NCBI GenBank assembly: GCA_947167965.1
Contig: CAMVJW010000003.1
Coordinates: 107,875-153,936 of the forward strand
Length of the DNA stretch: 46,062 bases
Source: an uncultured Clostridia bacterium
GTDB taxonomy: Bacteria > Bacillota > Clostridia > TANB77 > CAG-508
Direction of reading: 5' to 3'
How positions within the stretch are numbered: the first letter of the stretch is position 1; every line of letters begins with the position of its first letter. Position numbers and translations under genes: made by a program. This document shows positions 23,381 through 31,461 of this stretch, piece by piece. A model generated the notes under the pieces. The model ran no database searches and was not told where the DNA came from. It was given only the letters and a program-made list of their open reading frames with translations.

Positions 23381-24433
23381 ATGAAAAAAGTATTATTAGG
23401 TATGAGTGGAGGAGTAGATAGCTCTGTTTCAGCACTACTTTTAAAAGAACAAGGATATGAAGTAATTGGATGTACATTAGAGTTATTTGCTGGAAGTAGT
23501 TGTTGTAATACAAATACATATTTAGATGCAAAAATGGTATGTAATCAATTAGGAATTCCACATTTTACATTTAATTATAAAGATGAGTTTAAAAAATATG
23601 TAATAGATGATTTTATTAAATGTTATGCTAATTGTAAAACGCCAAATCCATGTATAGAATGTAATAAGTACATGAAATTTGGGTTAATGCAAAAAAAAGC
23701 AGAAGAAATGGGGATCGATTTTATTGCAACTGGGCATTATGCAAAAACAGAGTTTAACGAAGATTTTAAAAGATGGGGAATAAAAAAATCAAATGCTGGT
23801 AAAAAAGATCAAAGTTATGTACTATGGAATACTCCAAAAAATATAATCGAACACATTATTTTTCCTTTAGGAGATTTTTCATCAAAAGATGAAATTAGAA
23901 AAATTGCAAGTGATAATAACTTAAAAGTTGCAAATAAGCCAGATTCTGAAGATATATGTTTTGTACCAGATGGGAACTATAAAAGATTTTTAGAAAACAA
24001 TTCTAATATAAAACCTAAAAAAGGAAAGATTGTTAATTCAAAAGGAGAAGTTTTAGGTGAGCATACTGGACTATATAATTATACAATTGGACAAAGAAAA
24101 GGACTTGGAATATCAAATAAAGTTCCACTTTTTGTATTAGGATTTAATAGTTCAAAAAATGAAGTAATTGTTGGTGAAGAATATGAATTATACAAAAAAG
24201 AAGCAATAGTTACAGATATTAATTTAATTTTAGTAGATGAAATCAAAACTGAAATGGAAGTTGAAGTAAAAACTAGATATTCAGCTAAACAAGAAAAAGC
24301 TAAAATTATTCAAATAGATGAAAATACTATTAAAATAAATTTTGATGAAAAAGTTAAAGCTCTAACACCAGGACAATCTGCTGTTTTTTATGTAGGAGAT
24401 TATATTTTAGGTGGAGGAAAAATAAATAGTTAA
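23381..24433 (+). CDS. mnmA: tRNA-specific 2-thiouridylase MnmA
   Basis: Thiolates U34 of tRNA-Lys, -Glu and -Gln using persulfide sulfur and ATP. The PP-loop GMSGGVDSS lies at residues 7-15. The first catalytic Cys is Cys94 in CIECNKYMKF (Cys91 is an extra one nearby), the second is Cys193 in SEDICFVPDG. GHYAKTE, GKKDQSYVLW and the C-terminal beta-barrel (GQRKGLG, LTPGQSAVFY) are all seen. At 350 residues it is full length. Placement 34 bp behind sufU suggests that SufS/SufU also supply its sulfur. Confidence 0.95.
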   Translation: MKKVLLGMSGGVDSSVSALLLKEQGYEVIGCTLELFAGSSCCNTNTYLDAKMVCNQLGIPHFTFNYKDEFKKYVIDDFIKCYANCKTPNPCIECNKYMKFGLMQKKAEEMGIDFIATGHYAKTEFNEDFKRWGIKKSNAGKKDQSYVLWNTPKNIIEHIIFPLGDFSSKDEIRKIASDNNLKVANKPDSEDICFVPDGNYKRFLENNSNIKPKKGKIVNSKGEVLGEHTGLYNYTIGQRKGLGISNKVPLFVLGFNSSKNEVIVGEEYELYKKEAIVTDINLILVDEIKTEMEVEVKTRYSAKQEKAKIIQIDENTIKINFDEKVKALTPGQSAVFYVGDYILGGGKINS

Positions 24434-24496
24434 AATATTGCATAGAAAAAAACTTTATGATATAGTATAAAAAACTATATAAGGAAGTGTATAAAA

Positions 24497-26209
24497 TTGC
24501 AAAAGGCAATGAACTATTTTGAAACGTATGAAATAAATGATTTAAAAGATATGTTAATAAAAACAACAGAAATAAACAAAAATAAAATTGCATTTAGAAT
24601 AAAAGATAAATTTGGAAAAAGAATTAATAAAACATATCTAGATTTTAAAAATGATGTTGAAGCTCTTTCGACAAAACTAATTGATATTGGTTTGAAAAAC
24701 AAAAAAATAGCAATTATTGGAAAAAACAGTTATGAATGGGCAATTTCATATTTAGCATCTACAATAATCGGGATTGTAGTTCCAATAGATAAAGAATCTT
24801 CAGATATAAGTATTATTGAATTTTTAAATACATCAAAAGCAGAGGCTATAATTGGAGATGTTAAATATTTAGATAGAATTCAAAAAGCAAAAGATAAACT
24901 TAAATCAAAAGTAATAATGATAGATACAGAAAATACACTAAAATATAATAATTTAGCATATTATTTAGATGATGGTAGAAACCTAATTTCAAATGGAAAT
25001 ACAGAATTCGATAAAATTAAAATCGACCCAGATGAAATGAAAGTATTGCTTTTTACATCAGGAACTACTGGAAACTCAAAAGGGGTAATGCTATCACATA
25101 AAAATATATGCTCAAATATAATATCTGTTGCAAGTATTGTTAAAGTGGATAATTCAACATCTGTTTTATCAATACTCCCACTTCATCATACATATGAATG
25201 CACATTAGGATTTTTACTTGTAATTTATGGAGGAGGAAATATTGCATATATTGAAGGACTAAGGTATATTAGCCAAAATATTCAAGAATATAAGCCAACT
25301 TTTATTTTATGTGTTCCATTATTAATGGAAAATGTTTATAAAAAAATAATCAAAAGTTTAAAACAGAGTTTACCAAAAAAATATACTAAGGAAGATGAAA
25401 ACATAATTAGCAAGTTACCATTTTTCTTAAAACCAATCGTAAAAAGAAAAGTAAAGAAATCATTAGGAGGAAATTTAAAAACATTTATTGTAGGAGCAGC
25501 GGCTATTAAACCAGAAATTGTAGAAGACTTTGTGAAACTAGGAATAAAAGTTTTACAGGGATATGGTTTAACAGAATGTTCACCACTAGTTGTTGGTAAT
25601 AATGATACATATTACAAAGCAGCCTCATGTGGTATGCCAATTCCAAATGTTGAATTTAAAATTGATTCTCCAAATGATAAAGGAATTGGAGAAATAATAG
25701 TTAAAGGACCAAATGTAATGCTTGGCTATTATGAGAATAAAGAAGCAACAGAAAAGGTTTTAAAAGATGGATGGTTTTATACAGGAGATTTAGGATATAT
25801 AGACGAAGATGAATTTCTATATATATGTGGTAGAAGCAAAAATATGATACTTACAAAAAATGGTGAGAATATTTATCCTGAAGAAATAGAAAGTATATTA
25901 AACGAAAATGATTTAATAGAAGAAGCATTAATAATTGGATCTTCTAATGGAAAAGATGATGTTCAAGTTAAAGCAAAAATATTTCCAAATAAAGAAGCTA
26001 TTAAAGAGTATTTTGGAAATAAGATTCCAAATAAGGAAGAGATTTCAAAATTAATGAGTGATGTTGTAAAAAAGGTAAATGAAAAACTACCAAATTTTAA
26101 ACATATAAAAACATATAAAGTAATGGATGAAGATTTTGAAAGAACTACAACTAACAAGGTAAAAAGATTCGGAAAAAATATTGAAGATGATGAAAATAAA
26201 AAGAACTAA
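24497..26209 (+). CDS. AMP-forming long-chain acyl-CoA synthetase-like enzyme
   Basis: 570 residues of the ANL superfamily. Motifs: phosphate loop LLFTSGTTGNSKGVML, LPLHHTYE, YGLTECSP, TGDLGYIDEDEFLYICGR and the C-terminal KNGENIYPEEIE region. The catalytic Lys of the last motif is probably in TTNKVKR near the C-terminus. It activates a carboxylic acid, most likely a fatty acid, as an adenylate and then a thioester; chain length cannot be read from sequence. The TTG at 24497 is preferred as start because AAGGAAG lies 10 bp upstream; the ATG at 24509 is possible but has a weaker site. It follows mnmA by 63 bp. Confidence 0.87.
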   Translation: MQKAMNYFETYEINDLKDMLIKTTEINKNKIAFRIKDKFGKRINKTYLDFKNDVEALSTKLIDIGLKNKKIAIIGKNSYEWAISYLASTIIGIVVPIDKESSDISIIEFLNTSKAEAIIGDVKYLDRIQKAKDKLKSKVIMIDTENTLKYNNLAYYLDDGRNLISNGNTEFDKIKIDPDEMKVLLFTSGTTGNSKGVMLSHKNICSNIISVASIVKVDNSTSVLSILPLHHTYECTLGFLLVIYGGGNIAYIEGLRYISQNIQEYKPTFILCVPLLMENVYKKIIKSLKQSLPKKYTKEDENIISKLPFFLKPIVKRKVKKSLGGNLKTFIVGAAAIKPEIVEDFVKLGIKVLQGYGLTECSPLVVGNNDTYYKAASCGMPIPNVEFKIDSPNDKGIGEIIVKGPNVMLGYYENKEATEKVLKDGWFYTGDLGYIDEDEFLYICGRSKNMILTKNGENIYPEEIESILNENDLIEEALIIGSSNGKDDVQVKAKIFPNKEAIKEYFGNKIPNKEEISKLMSDVVKKVNEKLPNFKHIKTYKVMDEDFERTTTNKVKRFGKNIEDDENKKN

Positions 26210-26214
26210 ATAAT

Positions 26215-26253
26215 AAAAAGTAGGAAGAAAAAATGTTTTTCAACCTACTTTTT
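26215..26253. terminator. Bidirectional terminator between the acyl-CoA synthetase and prs genes
   Basis: Stem AAAAAGTAGG / CCTACTTTTT (10 bp), 19-nt loop, with T-rich flanks on both strands, between two convergent genes. Confidence 0.82.
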
Positions 26254-26273
26254 CGTATATTATGTAATAAATA

Positions 26274-27365
26274 TTAGCTATTTATATTTTTTTGAATAGT
26301 TTTAAAAGATTCTCTTGTATTATCAAAGAATCTAGTTAAAGGTTCTTTTTTATCCATTTTATCAATGATTTCTGCTGTAAGTTTTGACATATCAACTGCA
26401 TGAACCCAATCTAAATCAGTAATTTCTTTAGGAATATAAGAAACATTAGTAGTATAAATAGAATCTAAAACTCCATTATCATGAGCTTTCTGGAACAATT
26501 CAAATCCTTCTGTAAATAATGCAAAAGTAACATTAACAGATATTTTTTTTGCTCCCATATTATGTAATTTTTCAGTTAATTCTATAACAGATCCTCCAGA
26601 TGCAATCATATCATCTACTATTAAAACATTTTTACCTTTTACATCACTTCCCATATAAGTATGTGCTACAATTGGGTTCTTACCATTAACGACTTTACTT
26701 AAATCACGTCTTTTATAAAAAACACCAACATCACAGCCTATAATTTCAGCATAATAACGCGCTCTTTCCATTGCTCCAAAATCCGGGCTAATAACTATTG
26801 CGTTTTCAAATACGGTAGGATCATTTTTAACCATTTCTTTAATTATTGTATTTGATGGATAAATATTATCAAAAGTTAAACTTGGAGTCGCATTTATAAC
26901 ATTAGGGTCATGAGCATCAAAAGTAAGAATACTATTAACACCTAATCTTTCTAATTCCTGAAGTGCAATTGCACAATCTAAGGATTCTCTACCTTCTCTT
27001 CGATGTTGTCTTCCTTGGTATAGCAAAGGCATTACAACAGTTATATTTGAAGCATTTCCGCATGTTGCAGAAATTACTCTTTTTATATCTTGAAAATGCT
27101 CATCTGGCATCATTTCATGATCTTTTCCATGGCATTTATATGTAACACTATAGTTTCCAACATCACAAAAAATATAAATATCTTTATTTCGCACAGAATC
27201 TTTAATTATAACTTTACCTTCACCATTTGTAAACCTAGATGCTTCAACTCTTGCAATATATGTTTTATCAGTTTCTTTTCGTAATTTTAGTAAATTTTGT
27301 TCGACTTTTTCTCCAAATTCTTTTGAATTATCTAATATTAATAGAGCTAAATCATTTGTTGACAT
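26274..27365 (-). CDS. prs: Ribose-phosphate pyrophosphokinase (PRPP synthetase)
   Basis: Makes PRPP from ribose 5-phosphate and ATP for nucleotide, His and Trp synthesis. 363 residues, longer than the usual 315, as in a Clostridia-specific variant. The catalytic flexible-loop region (YQGRQHRREGRESLDC), the metal-binding DAHDP and the PRPP loop VLIVDDMIASGGSV are all present. RRDLS supplies the family basic residues. The ATG follows an AAGGAGGTATACC site. It is a monocistronic minus-strand gene with its own promoter. Confidence 0.93.
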   Translation of the reverse strand: MSTNDLALLILDNSKEFGEKVEQNLLKLRKETDKTYIARVEASRFTNGEGKVIIKDSVRNKDIYIFCDVGNYSVTYKCHGKDHEMMPDEHFQDIKRVISATCGNASNITVVMPLLYQGRQHRREGRESLDCAIALQELERLGVNSILTFDAHDPNVINATPSLTFDNIYPSNTIIKEMVKNDPTVFENAIVISPDFGAMERARYYAEIIGCDVGVFYKRRDLSKVVNGKNPIVAHTYMGSDVKGKNVLIVDDMIASGGSVIELTEKLHNMGAKKISVNVTFALFTEGFELFQKAHDNGVLDSIYTTNVSYIPKEITDLDWVHAVDMSKLTAEIIDKMDKKEPLTRFFDNTRESFKTIQKNINS

Positions 27366-27443
27366 TGGTATACCTCCTTAAAATAATTATTTGATACAGG
27401 ACAGCTATCATTTTTTAATTTACGCTGTGCTAGTAACAATTTT

Positions 27444-27471
27444 ATTATATATTTAAAAATCTAAAAGTCAA
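27444..27471 (-). promoter_or_regulatory. Promoter of prs
   Basis: On the minus strand TTGACT (27471-27466), 16 bp, TATAAT (27449-27444). The leader to the ATG is about 75 nt. Confidence 0.7.
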
Positions 27472-27475
27472 TATC

Positions 27476-27504
27476 TTGATAATAATTCAATTTTGTGATA
27501 TAAA
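27476..27504 (+). promoter_or_regulatory. Divergent promoter for the S66 carboxypeptidase gene
   Basis: TTGATA (27476-27481), 17 bp, TATAAA (27499-27504); back to back with the prs promoter. Confidence 0.65.
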
Positions 27505-27603
27505 ATTGCTAAAGAAAAAGTTGATAAATAATTATTTTAATTTGTAAATAATTGATTTTTAAAAAATTCATTTTTCCTAAACGGACAGAATGTGAGATTG
27601 AAA

Positions 27604-28617
27604 ATGATATATCCAAAATTTTTAAATAAAAATGATTTAATAGGAGTTCCGGCACCATCCGGTGGAGCTTATGACGACTTTCATAAAATTAGATTTAAAA
27701 ATTCAAAAAACAAAATTGAACAAATGGGTTATAAAGTAAAACTATCAAAAAATATTTATAAATCATATTTAGCAAGAAGTGCAGGAGAAGTTGAAAGAGC
27801 TGAAGAAATTAATAATATGTTTGTAGATAAAGAAGTGGATTTTTTAATATGTGCATCTGGTGGAGAATTCTTAGTTGAAATTTTGCCATATATCAATTTT
27901 ACACAAATTGCAAAGAATCCTAAATTTATAGAAGGTTTTTCTGATGCTACTGGATTATTATTTCCGATAACTACCAAATATGACATTTCTACTATATATG
28001 GAATGAATTTTGGTAAATATGGAACAGAAACATATGATAGAAATATATTAGAAAATTTAGAAATACTTAATGGAAATATTGTAAACCAAGAAAACTATGA
28101 TATGTATGAAAAAGAAAGTGCAGATTATATTACAGGATTAGAGGGTTACAACTATACTGATAAAGTTGAATGGAAATATTTGGATAGAAAAGAAGTAAAC
28201 TTAAGAGGGCGAATAATAGGTGGAAATTTAGATGTGATTTCATATTTAGCAGGAACAAAATATGATGGGACAAATGGATTTATAGAAAAATATAAAGAAG
28301 ATGGAATTATATGGTATTTTGAAAACTGTGATTTATCTTTAGAAGATTTAATAAGAACATTTTGGAAATTGAATGAGCTTGGATATTTTAAGTATACTAA
28401 AGGAATTTTACTTGGAAGAAATGGAAATGACAAAACCTTACTTGGATATACTATGGAACAGGCTTTAATGGATAGTATTATTTATAAAAAGAACATACCG
28501 ATTATTTATGATGTAGATATATCTCATAGAGGACCTTCATTTACTATAATTAATGGTGCAATTGCAACAATTACATCAAAAGATGGTAAAGGAGATATAA
28601 GTTTTGAATTAAAATAA
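27604..28617 (+). CDS. S66-family peptidase (LD-carboxypeptidase / MccF-like)
   Basis: 337 residues from the ATG at 27604; the frame also has a GTG at 27592, and neither has a strong ribosome site. The family's N-terminal GVPAPSGGA, the nucleophile motif GFSDATGL (Ser113) and IIGGNLDVI with downstream FENCDLSLEDLIRTFWKLNELGYF are seen. The catalytic His is expected in DISHRGPSF near the C-terminus. Members cleave the L,D-bond of muropeptide tetrapeptides (LdcA) or hydrolyse microcin C-type adducts (MccF). The length and the ENCDLS block look closer to MccF-like Gram-positive proteins. No signal peptide, so cytoplasmic. Confidence 0.85.
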   Translation: MIYPKFLNKNDLIGVPAPSGGAYDDFHKIRFKNSKNKIEQMGYKVKLSKNIYKSYLARSAGEVERAEEINNMFVDKEVDFLICASGGEFLVEILPYINFTQIAKNPKFIEGFSDATGLLFPITTKYDISTIYGMNFGKYGTETYDRNILENLEILNGNIVNQENYDMYEKESADYITGLEGYNYTDKVEWKYLDRKEVNLRGRIIGGNLDVISYLAGTKYDGTNGFIEKYKEDGIIWYFENCDLSLEDLIRTFWKLNELGYFKYTKGILLGRNGNDKTLLGYTMEQALMDSIIYKKNIPIIYDVDISHRGPSFTIINGAIATITSKDGKGDISFELK

Positions 28618-28633
28618 ATTTATGGAGGGAAAA

Positions 28634-29437
28634 ATGGATAAAGAACAATTAGAGAATTTAATAAAAGCATTAAAAAATAAAGATTTTAAAAATACAGTTT
28701 ATGGATTAAGCGTAGAAGCAAATAATGATAACACAGACAGGATAAAAGAACAATTAAGCAAGCTACCAAATGAAGAGATTATATTAATTCAAAACTTTTT
28801 AGAAGAAGTTTTAAACTATTGCTATAATGGAGATTTATTTAACATGAATATTAATAATGAATATAGTAGTATAATAAAAGAATTATCAGAAAAAGATTTA
28901 TTTTTATTAAAAGAAAGTATAATTTACTATATTGGGAGAATTTCAAGTAATATTAATCTAGATCTCTTAAAAAAAGTTTATTATCTTGATAACAACAAAT
29001 ACATTAAATTAAATGTTACATTTTCTACTTTATTATCATTTGATGAGAAAATAGAATTAGATTTTGTAAAAAAATTATATCCTGGTAGTGAATATGATAA
29101 AATGATACGTTCTTGGACAATGGCGTTTTTTAAAAACGCAAACAATCCATATGAATATGTAGACAATGAAGAAGATGATTGGGAAAAAGCAAGAACACCA
29201 AGAATAATACGTTTAGGAATTAATAGTGATAAAAATCCAAAATATAAGAAAGCAATGGCTTTTCGTTTGTTAGATTTAGAAATAATATATTTATTTTTAG
29301 CTAATAGAAAAAGGTACCAACTTTCATTGGATGAAAAAGAAATAATTAATAATACATTTATTGAATATGAATTATATTCAAAAGAAAAAATAGAAATACT
29401 AAAAGATTTGATAATTAAAATCAACAATTTAGGATAA
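28634..29437 (+). CDS. Hypothetical protein, 267 aa
   Basis: The start is the ATG at 28634, 5 bp after GGAGGG; the ATG at 28622 overlaps that site and is rejected. The product is soluble, helical and charged, with no signal peptide or membrane segment. No motif known to me is visible. The middle has a conserved-looking WTMAFFKNANNPYEYVD stretch. It lies 16 bp behind the S66 peptidase gene and probably shares its transcript. Confidence 0.75.
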   Translation: MDKEQLENLIKALKNKDFKNTVYGLSVEANNDNTDRIKEQLSKLPNEEIILIQNFLEEVLNYCYNGDLFNMNINNEYSSIIKELSEKDLFLLKESIIYYIGRISSNINLDLLKKVYYLDNNKYIKLNVTFSTLLSFDEKIELDFVKKLYPGSEYDKMIRSWTMAFFKNANNPYEYVDNEEDDWEKARTPRIIRLGINSDKNPKYKKAMAFRLLDLEIIYLFLANRKRYQLSLDEKEIINNTFIEYELYSKEKIEILKDLIIKINNLG

Positions 29438-29483
29438 AACATATAAGAGCTGAGTCTTTCATAAATTACAAATATTAAATTAG

Positions 29484-29513
29484 TTGACTTAATAGGGATA
29501 TTTATGCTATACT
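29484..29513 (+). promoter_or_regulatory. Promoter of the threonine leader / thrS unit
   Basis: TTGACT (29484-29489), 18 bp, TATACT (29508-29513). It sits just upstream of the leader peptide ORF, so the transcript begins near 29520. Confidence 0.72.
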
Positions 29514-29543
29514 ATTCTTATATTAAAATAAGGAGAAAAAGAA

Positions 29544-29621
29544 ATGCTAAACAAACAATTATTAACCACAACTAAATTTTTTAACATTAAATCAATTATA
29601 TATAGTAATTGGTTGTTTTAG
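29544..29621 (+). CDS. Threonine leader peptide (25 aa) of the thrS attenuator
   Basis: An AGGAG site lies 8 bp before an ATG. The peptide starts MLNKQLLTTTKFF and ends IYSNWLF. Three consecutive Thr codons (ACC ACA ACT) occupy 29565-29573. It precedes an aminoacyl-tRNA synthetase for the same amino acid and overlaps alternative RNA stems, as leader peptides in amino-acid attenuators do. Not expected to act as a protein. Confidence 0.8.
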   Translation: MLNKQLLTTTKFFNIKSIIYSNWLF

Positions 29622-29692
29622 TGTATCTTAAAATATAGTTTAAGTTGCAAGTTCTAATACAATCAAAATGGTTGTAATAGGACTTGTTTTTT
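29550..29692 (+). promoter_or_regulatory. Ribosome-mediated transcription attenuator controlling thrS
   Basis: Four RNA strands can be drawn. Strand 1 (29550-29560, AACAAACAATT) pairs with strand 2 (29607-29617, 10 of 11 positions) around the Thr codons. Strand 2 (29611-29621, GGTTGTTTTAG) can instead pair with strand 3 (29654-29664, CTAATACAATC; 10 of 11, one G-U). Strand 3 is also the 5' arm of a terminator hairpin (29648-29662 with 29672-29686) followed by six T residues. A ribosome stalled on Thr codons would cover strand 1, free strand 2 and block the terminator. One that reaches the stop codon (29619-29621) would cover strand 2 and allow termination. No T-box sequence (TGGNACCGCG) is present. 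Confidence 0.75.
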
Positions 29693-29725
29693 ATATTATT
29701 TATAGAGATAGAGGAGATGATTACT

Positions 29726-29800
29726 ATGACCAAAGAAGGTGACACCAAATTTAATAAAATGGTTTATAGATTAATCCAATTAAAATCTAAATATTTATAA
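29726..29800 (+). CDS. Small ORF (24 aa) between the attenuator and thrS
   Basis: ATG at 29726, 9 bp after GAGGAG, reading MTKEGDTKFNKMVYRLIQLK then four more residues before TAA. It contains two Thr codons and ends 16 bp before thrS. It could tune thrS translation by coupling, or be chance. No family recognised. Confidence 0.35.
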   Translation: MTKEGDTKFNKMVYRLIQLKSKYL

Positions 29801-29816
29801 AAAAGAGGAAAATAAA

Positions 29817-31358
29817 ATGATAAATAAACAAGGAGCAGAAGCACTTAAAGAAGTAATTAACAAAAAATATAAAAATGTAGAATTTGAAAAAATAGAATAT
29901 GATGAAAATGAATTTTACTATGATTTTAAAATTATTGAACCAATTGGAGAAAGAGAGTTAAAAAAGTTAGAAAAAGAAATTCAAAGTATTAGTAATTTAT
30001 ATGTTAAATTAATTAGAATAAGTGGGGTTTATATTGATGGAAATATTGAAAATGAAATGATAAATCGTATAGTTGGAAAGGCATTTTTATCAGTTGAAGA
30101 TTTGAAAAAATATGAAGTATTTTTAGAAGAGGCAAAAGAAAGAAATCATAAGAAAATTGGAAAAGATTTAGATTTATTTTGTTTTTCTGATTATGTAGGA
30201 CCAGGCTTACCATTATATACACCTAGAGGAACAATTGTTAAAGATGAACTTCAAAAACAAATAGAAAAAATTTGTAGAAAATATGGATTTCAAAAAGTAA
30301 GTTGTCCATCTCTTGCAAATATTAAATTATTTGAAACATCCGGACATGCACAAAAATTTGATGATGAATTATTTAGAGTTAGTTCTCCAAATGGACATGA
30401 ATTTGTATTAAAACCTGTGCAATGTCCGCACCATACACAAATTTATGCATCAAAGATTCGTAGCTATAAAGATTTGCCAATTAGATATATGGAATCTGAT
30501 AAACAATATAGAGCAGAATTACAAGGATCTGTAAATGGATTATCAAGAGTATATGCAATTACAGTAGAAGATGGACATTCATTTTGCAGAATTGATCAAG
30601 TAAAGAATGAAATTATAAATATATATAACATAATAAAAGATTTTTATTCTAAAATGGGGTTATGGAATAATTATTGGGTTTCTTTGTCATTAAGAGATAG
30701 CAAAAACCCTGAAAAATATATTGGAAGTAATGAGGATTGGCTTTTAAGTGAACAGATATTAAAGGACATTTGTAATGAATTAGAACTAGATGCAAAAATT
30801 TGTGAAGGAGAAGCGGCACTTTATGGACCAAAAATAGATTTTATGTTTAAAGATGCATTAGGTAGAGAAATACAAATTCCAACAATTCAACTTGATTTTT
30901 CAACTCCAAAGAGATTTGGACTTTATTATATTGATGAAAATGGAAATAAACAAACACCAGTAATGATTCATAGAGCAATACTTGGATCTTATGAAAGATT
31001 TCTAGTTTTATTATTAGAACAATTTAAAGGAGTATTGCCTATATGGCTTTCACCTGTTCAAGTAAATATTATTCCAGTAAATAAAGAAGCACACGGAAAA
31101 TATTGTGGAAAAATTATGGAAGAACTATTAAATGAAGACATTAGAGTACAAGTTGATGAAAGTAGCGAAACTTTAGGTAAAAAAATAAGAATAAGTAATG
31201 AAATGAAAAATCCATATACAGTGGTAATTGGAGATAAAGAGGTAAATGAAAAATTAATAAATTATAGAAAACTTGGATGTGCTGATCAAAATATACTAGA
31301 AAAAGATGAGTTTATTCAAATGATAAAAAGACAAATAAATGAAAATAAAAAAGTATAA
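29817..31358 (+). CDS. thrS: Threonyl-tRNA synthetase, short form lacking TGS and editing site
   Basis: Class II synthetase charging tRNA-Thr. At 513 residues it is about 130 shorter than normal bacterial ThrRS. The catalytic core is intact: zinc ligands Cys203 (VQCPHH), His254 (EDGHSFC) and the His of MIHRAILGSYERF near 385; motif 2 Arg232; and the C-terminal anticodon-binding domain. The N-terminal TGS domain is absent. Residues 1-110 align with the editing (N2) domain (NEFYYDF, KLEKEIQ, AFLSVEDLKKY) but the HxxxH motif is replaced (INKQGAEAL) and the segment with the CxxxH zinc motif is deleted. Post-transfer editing of Ser-tRNA-Thr should therefore be lost. A second full-length ThrRS elsewhere in the genome is possible. 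The gene lies behind a Thr-responsive attenuator. Confidence 0.88.
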   Translation: MINKQGAEALKEVINKKYKNVEFEKIEYDENEFYYDFKIIEPIGERELKKLEKEIQSISNLYVKLIRISGVYIDGNIENEMINRIVGKAFLSVEDLKKYEVFLEEAKERNHKKIGKDLDLFCFSDYVGPGLPLYTPRGTIVKDELQKQIEKICRKYGFQKVSCPSLANIKLFETSGHAQKFDDELFRVSSPNGHEFVLKPVQCPHHTQIYASKIRSYKDLPIRYMESDKQYRAELQGSVNGLSRVYAITVEDGHSFCRIDQVKNEIINIYNIIKDFYSKMGLWNNYWVSLSLRDSKNPEKYIGSNEDWLLSEQILKDICNELELDAKICEGEAALYGPKIDFMFKDALGREIQIPTIQLDFSTPKRFGLYYIDENGNKQTPVMIHRAILGSYERFLVLLLEQFKGVLPIWLSPVQVNIIPVNKEAHGKYCGKIMEELLNEDIRVQVDESSETLGKKIRISNEMKNPYTVVIGDKEVNEKLINYRKLGCADQNILEKDEFIQMIKRQINENKKV

Positions 31359-31366
31359 AGTATTTT

Positions 31367-31395
31367 TTGATTTTTTTTTACTGTTATGGTATAAA
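31367..31395 (+). promoter_or_regulatory. Promoter of dacA
   Basis: TTGATT (31367-31372), 17 bp, extended -10 TGG-TATAAA (31390-31395). Confidence 0.68.
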
Positions 31396-31461
31396 TATAG
31401 TTATTGAAATAATAGTTAATATAAAAAATAGATTAGTATATATTTAACAAAAGAGGTAGTT

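Noticed and set aside
29520..29816. T-box riboswitch before thrS
   Set aside because: No TGGNACCGCG-type T-box sequence or long specifier stem is visible; a leader peptide with Thr codons explains the terminator better.
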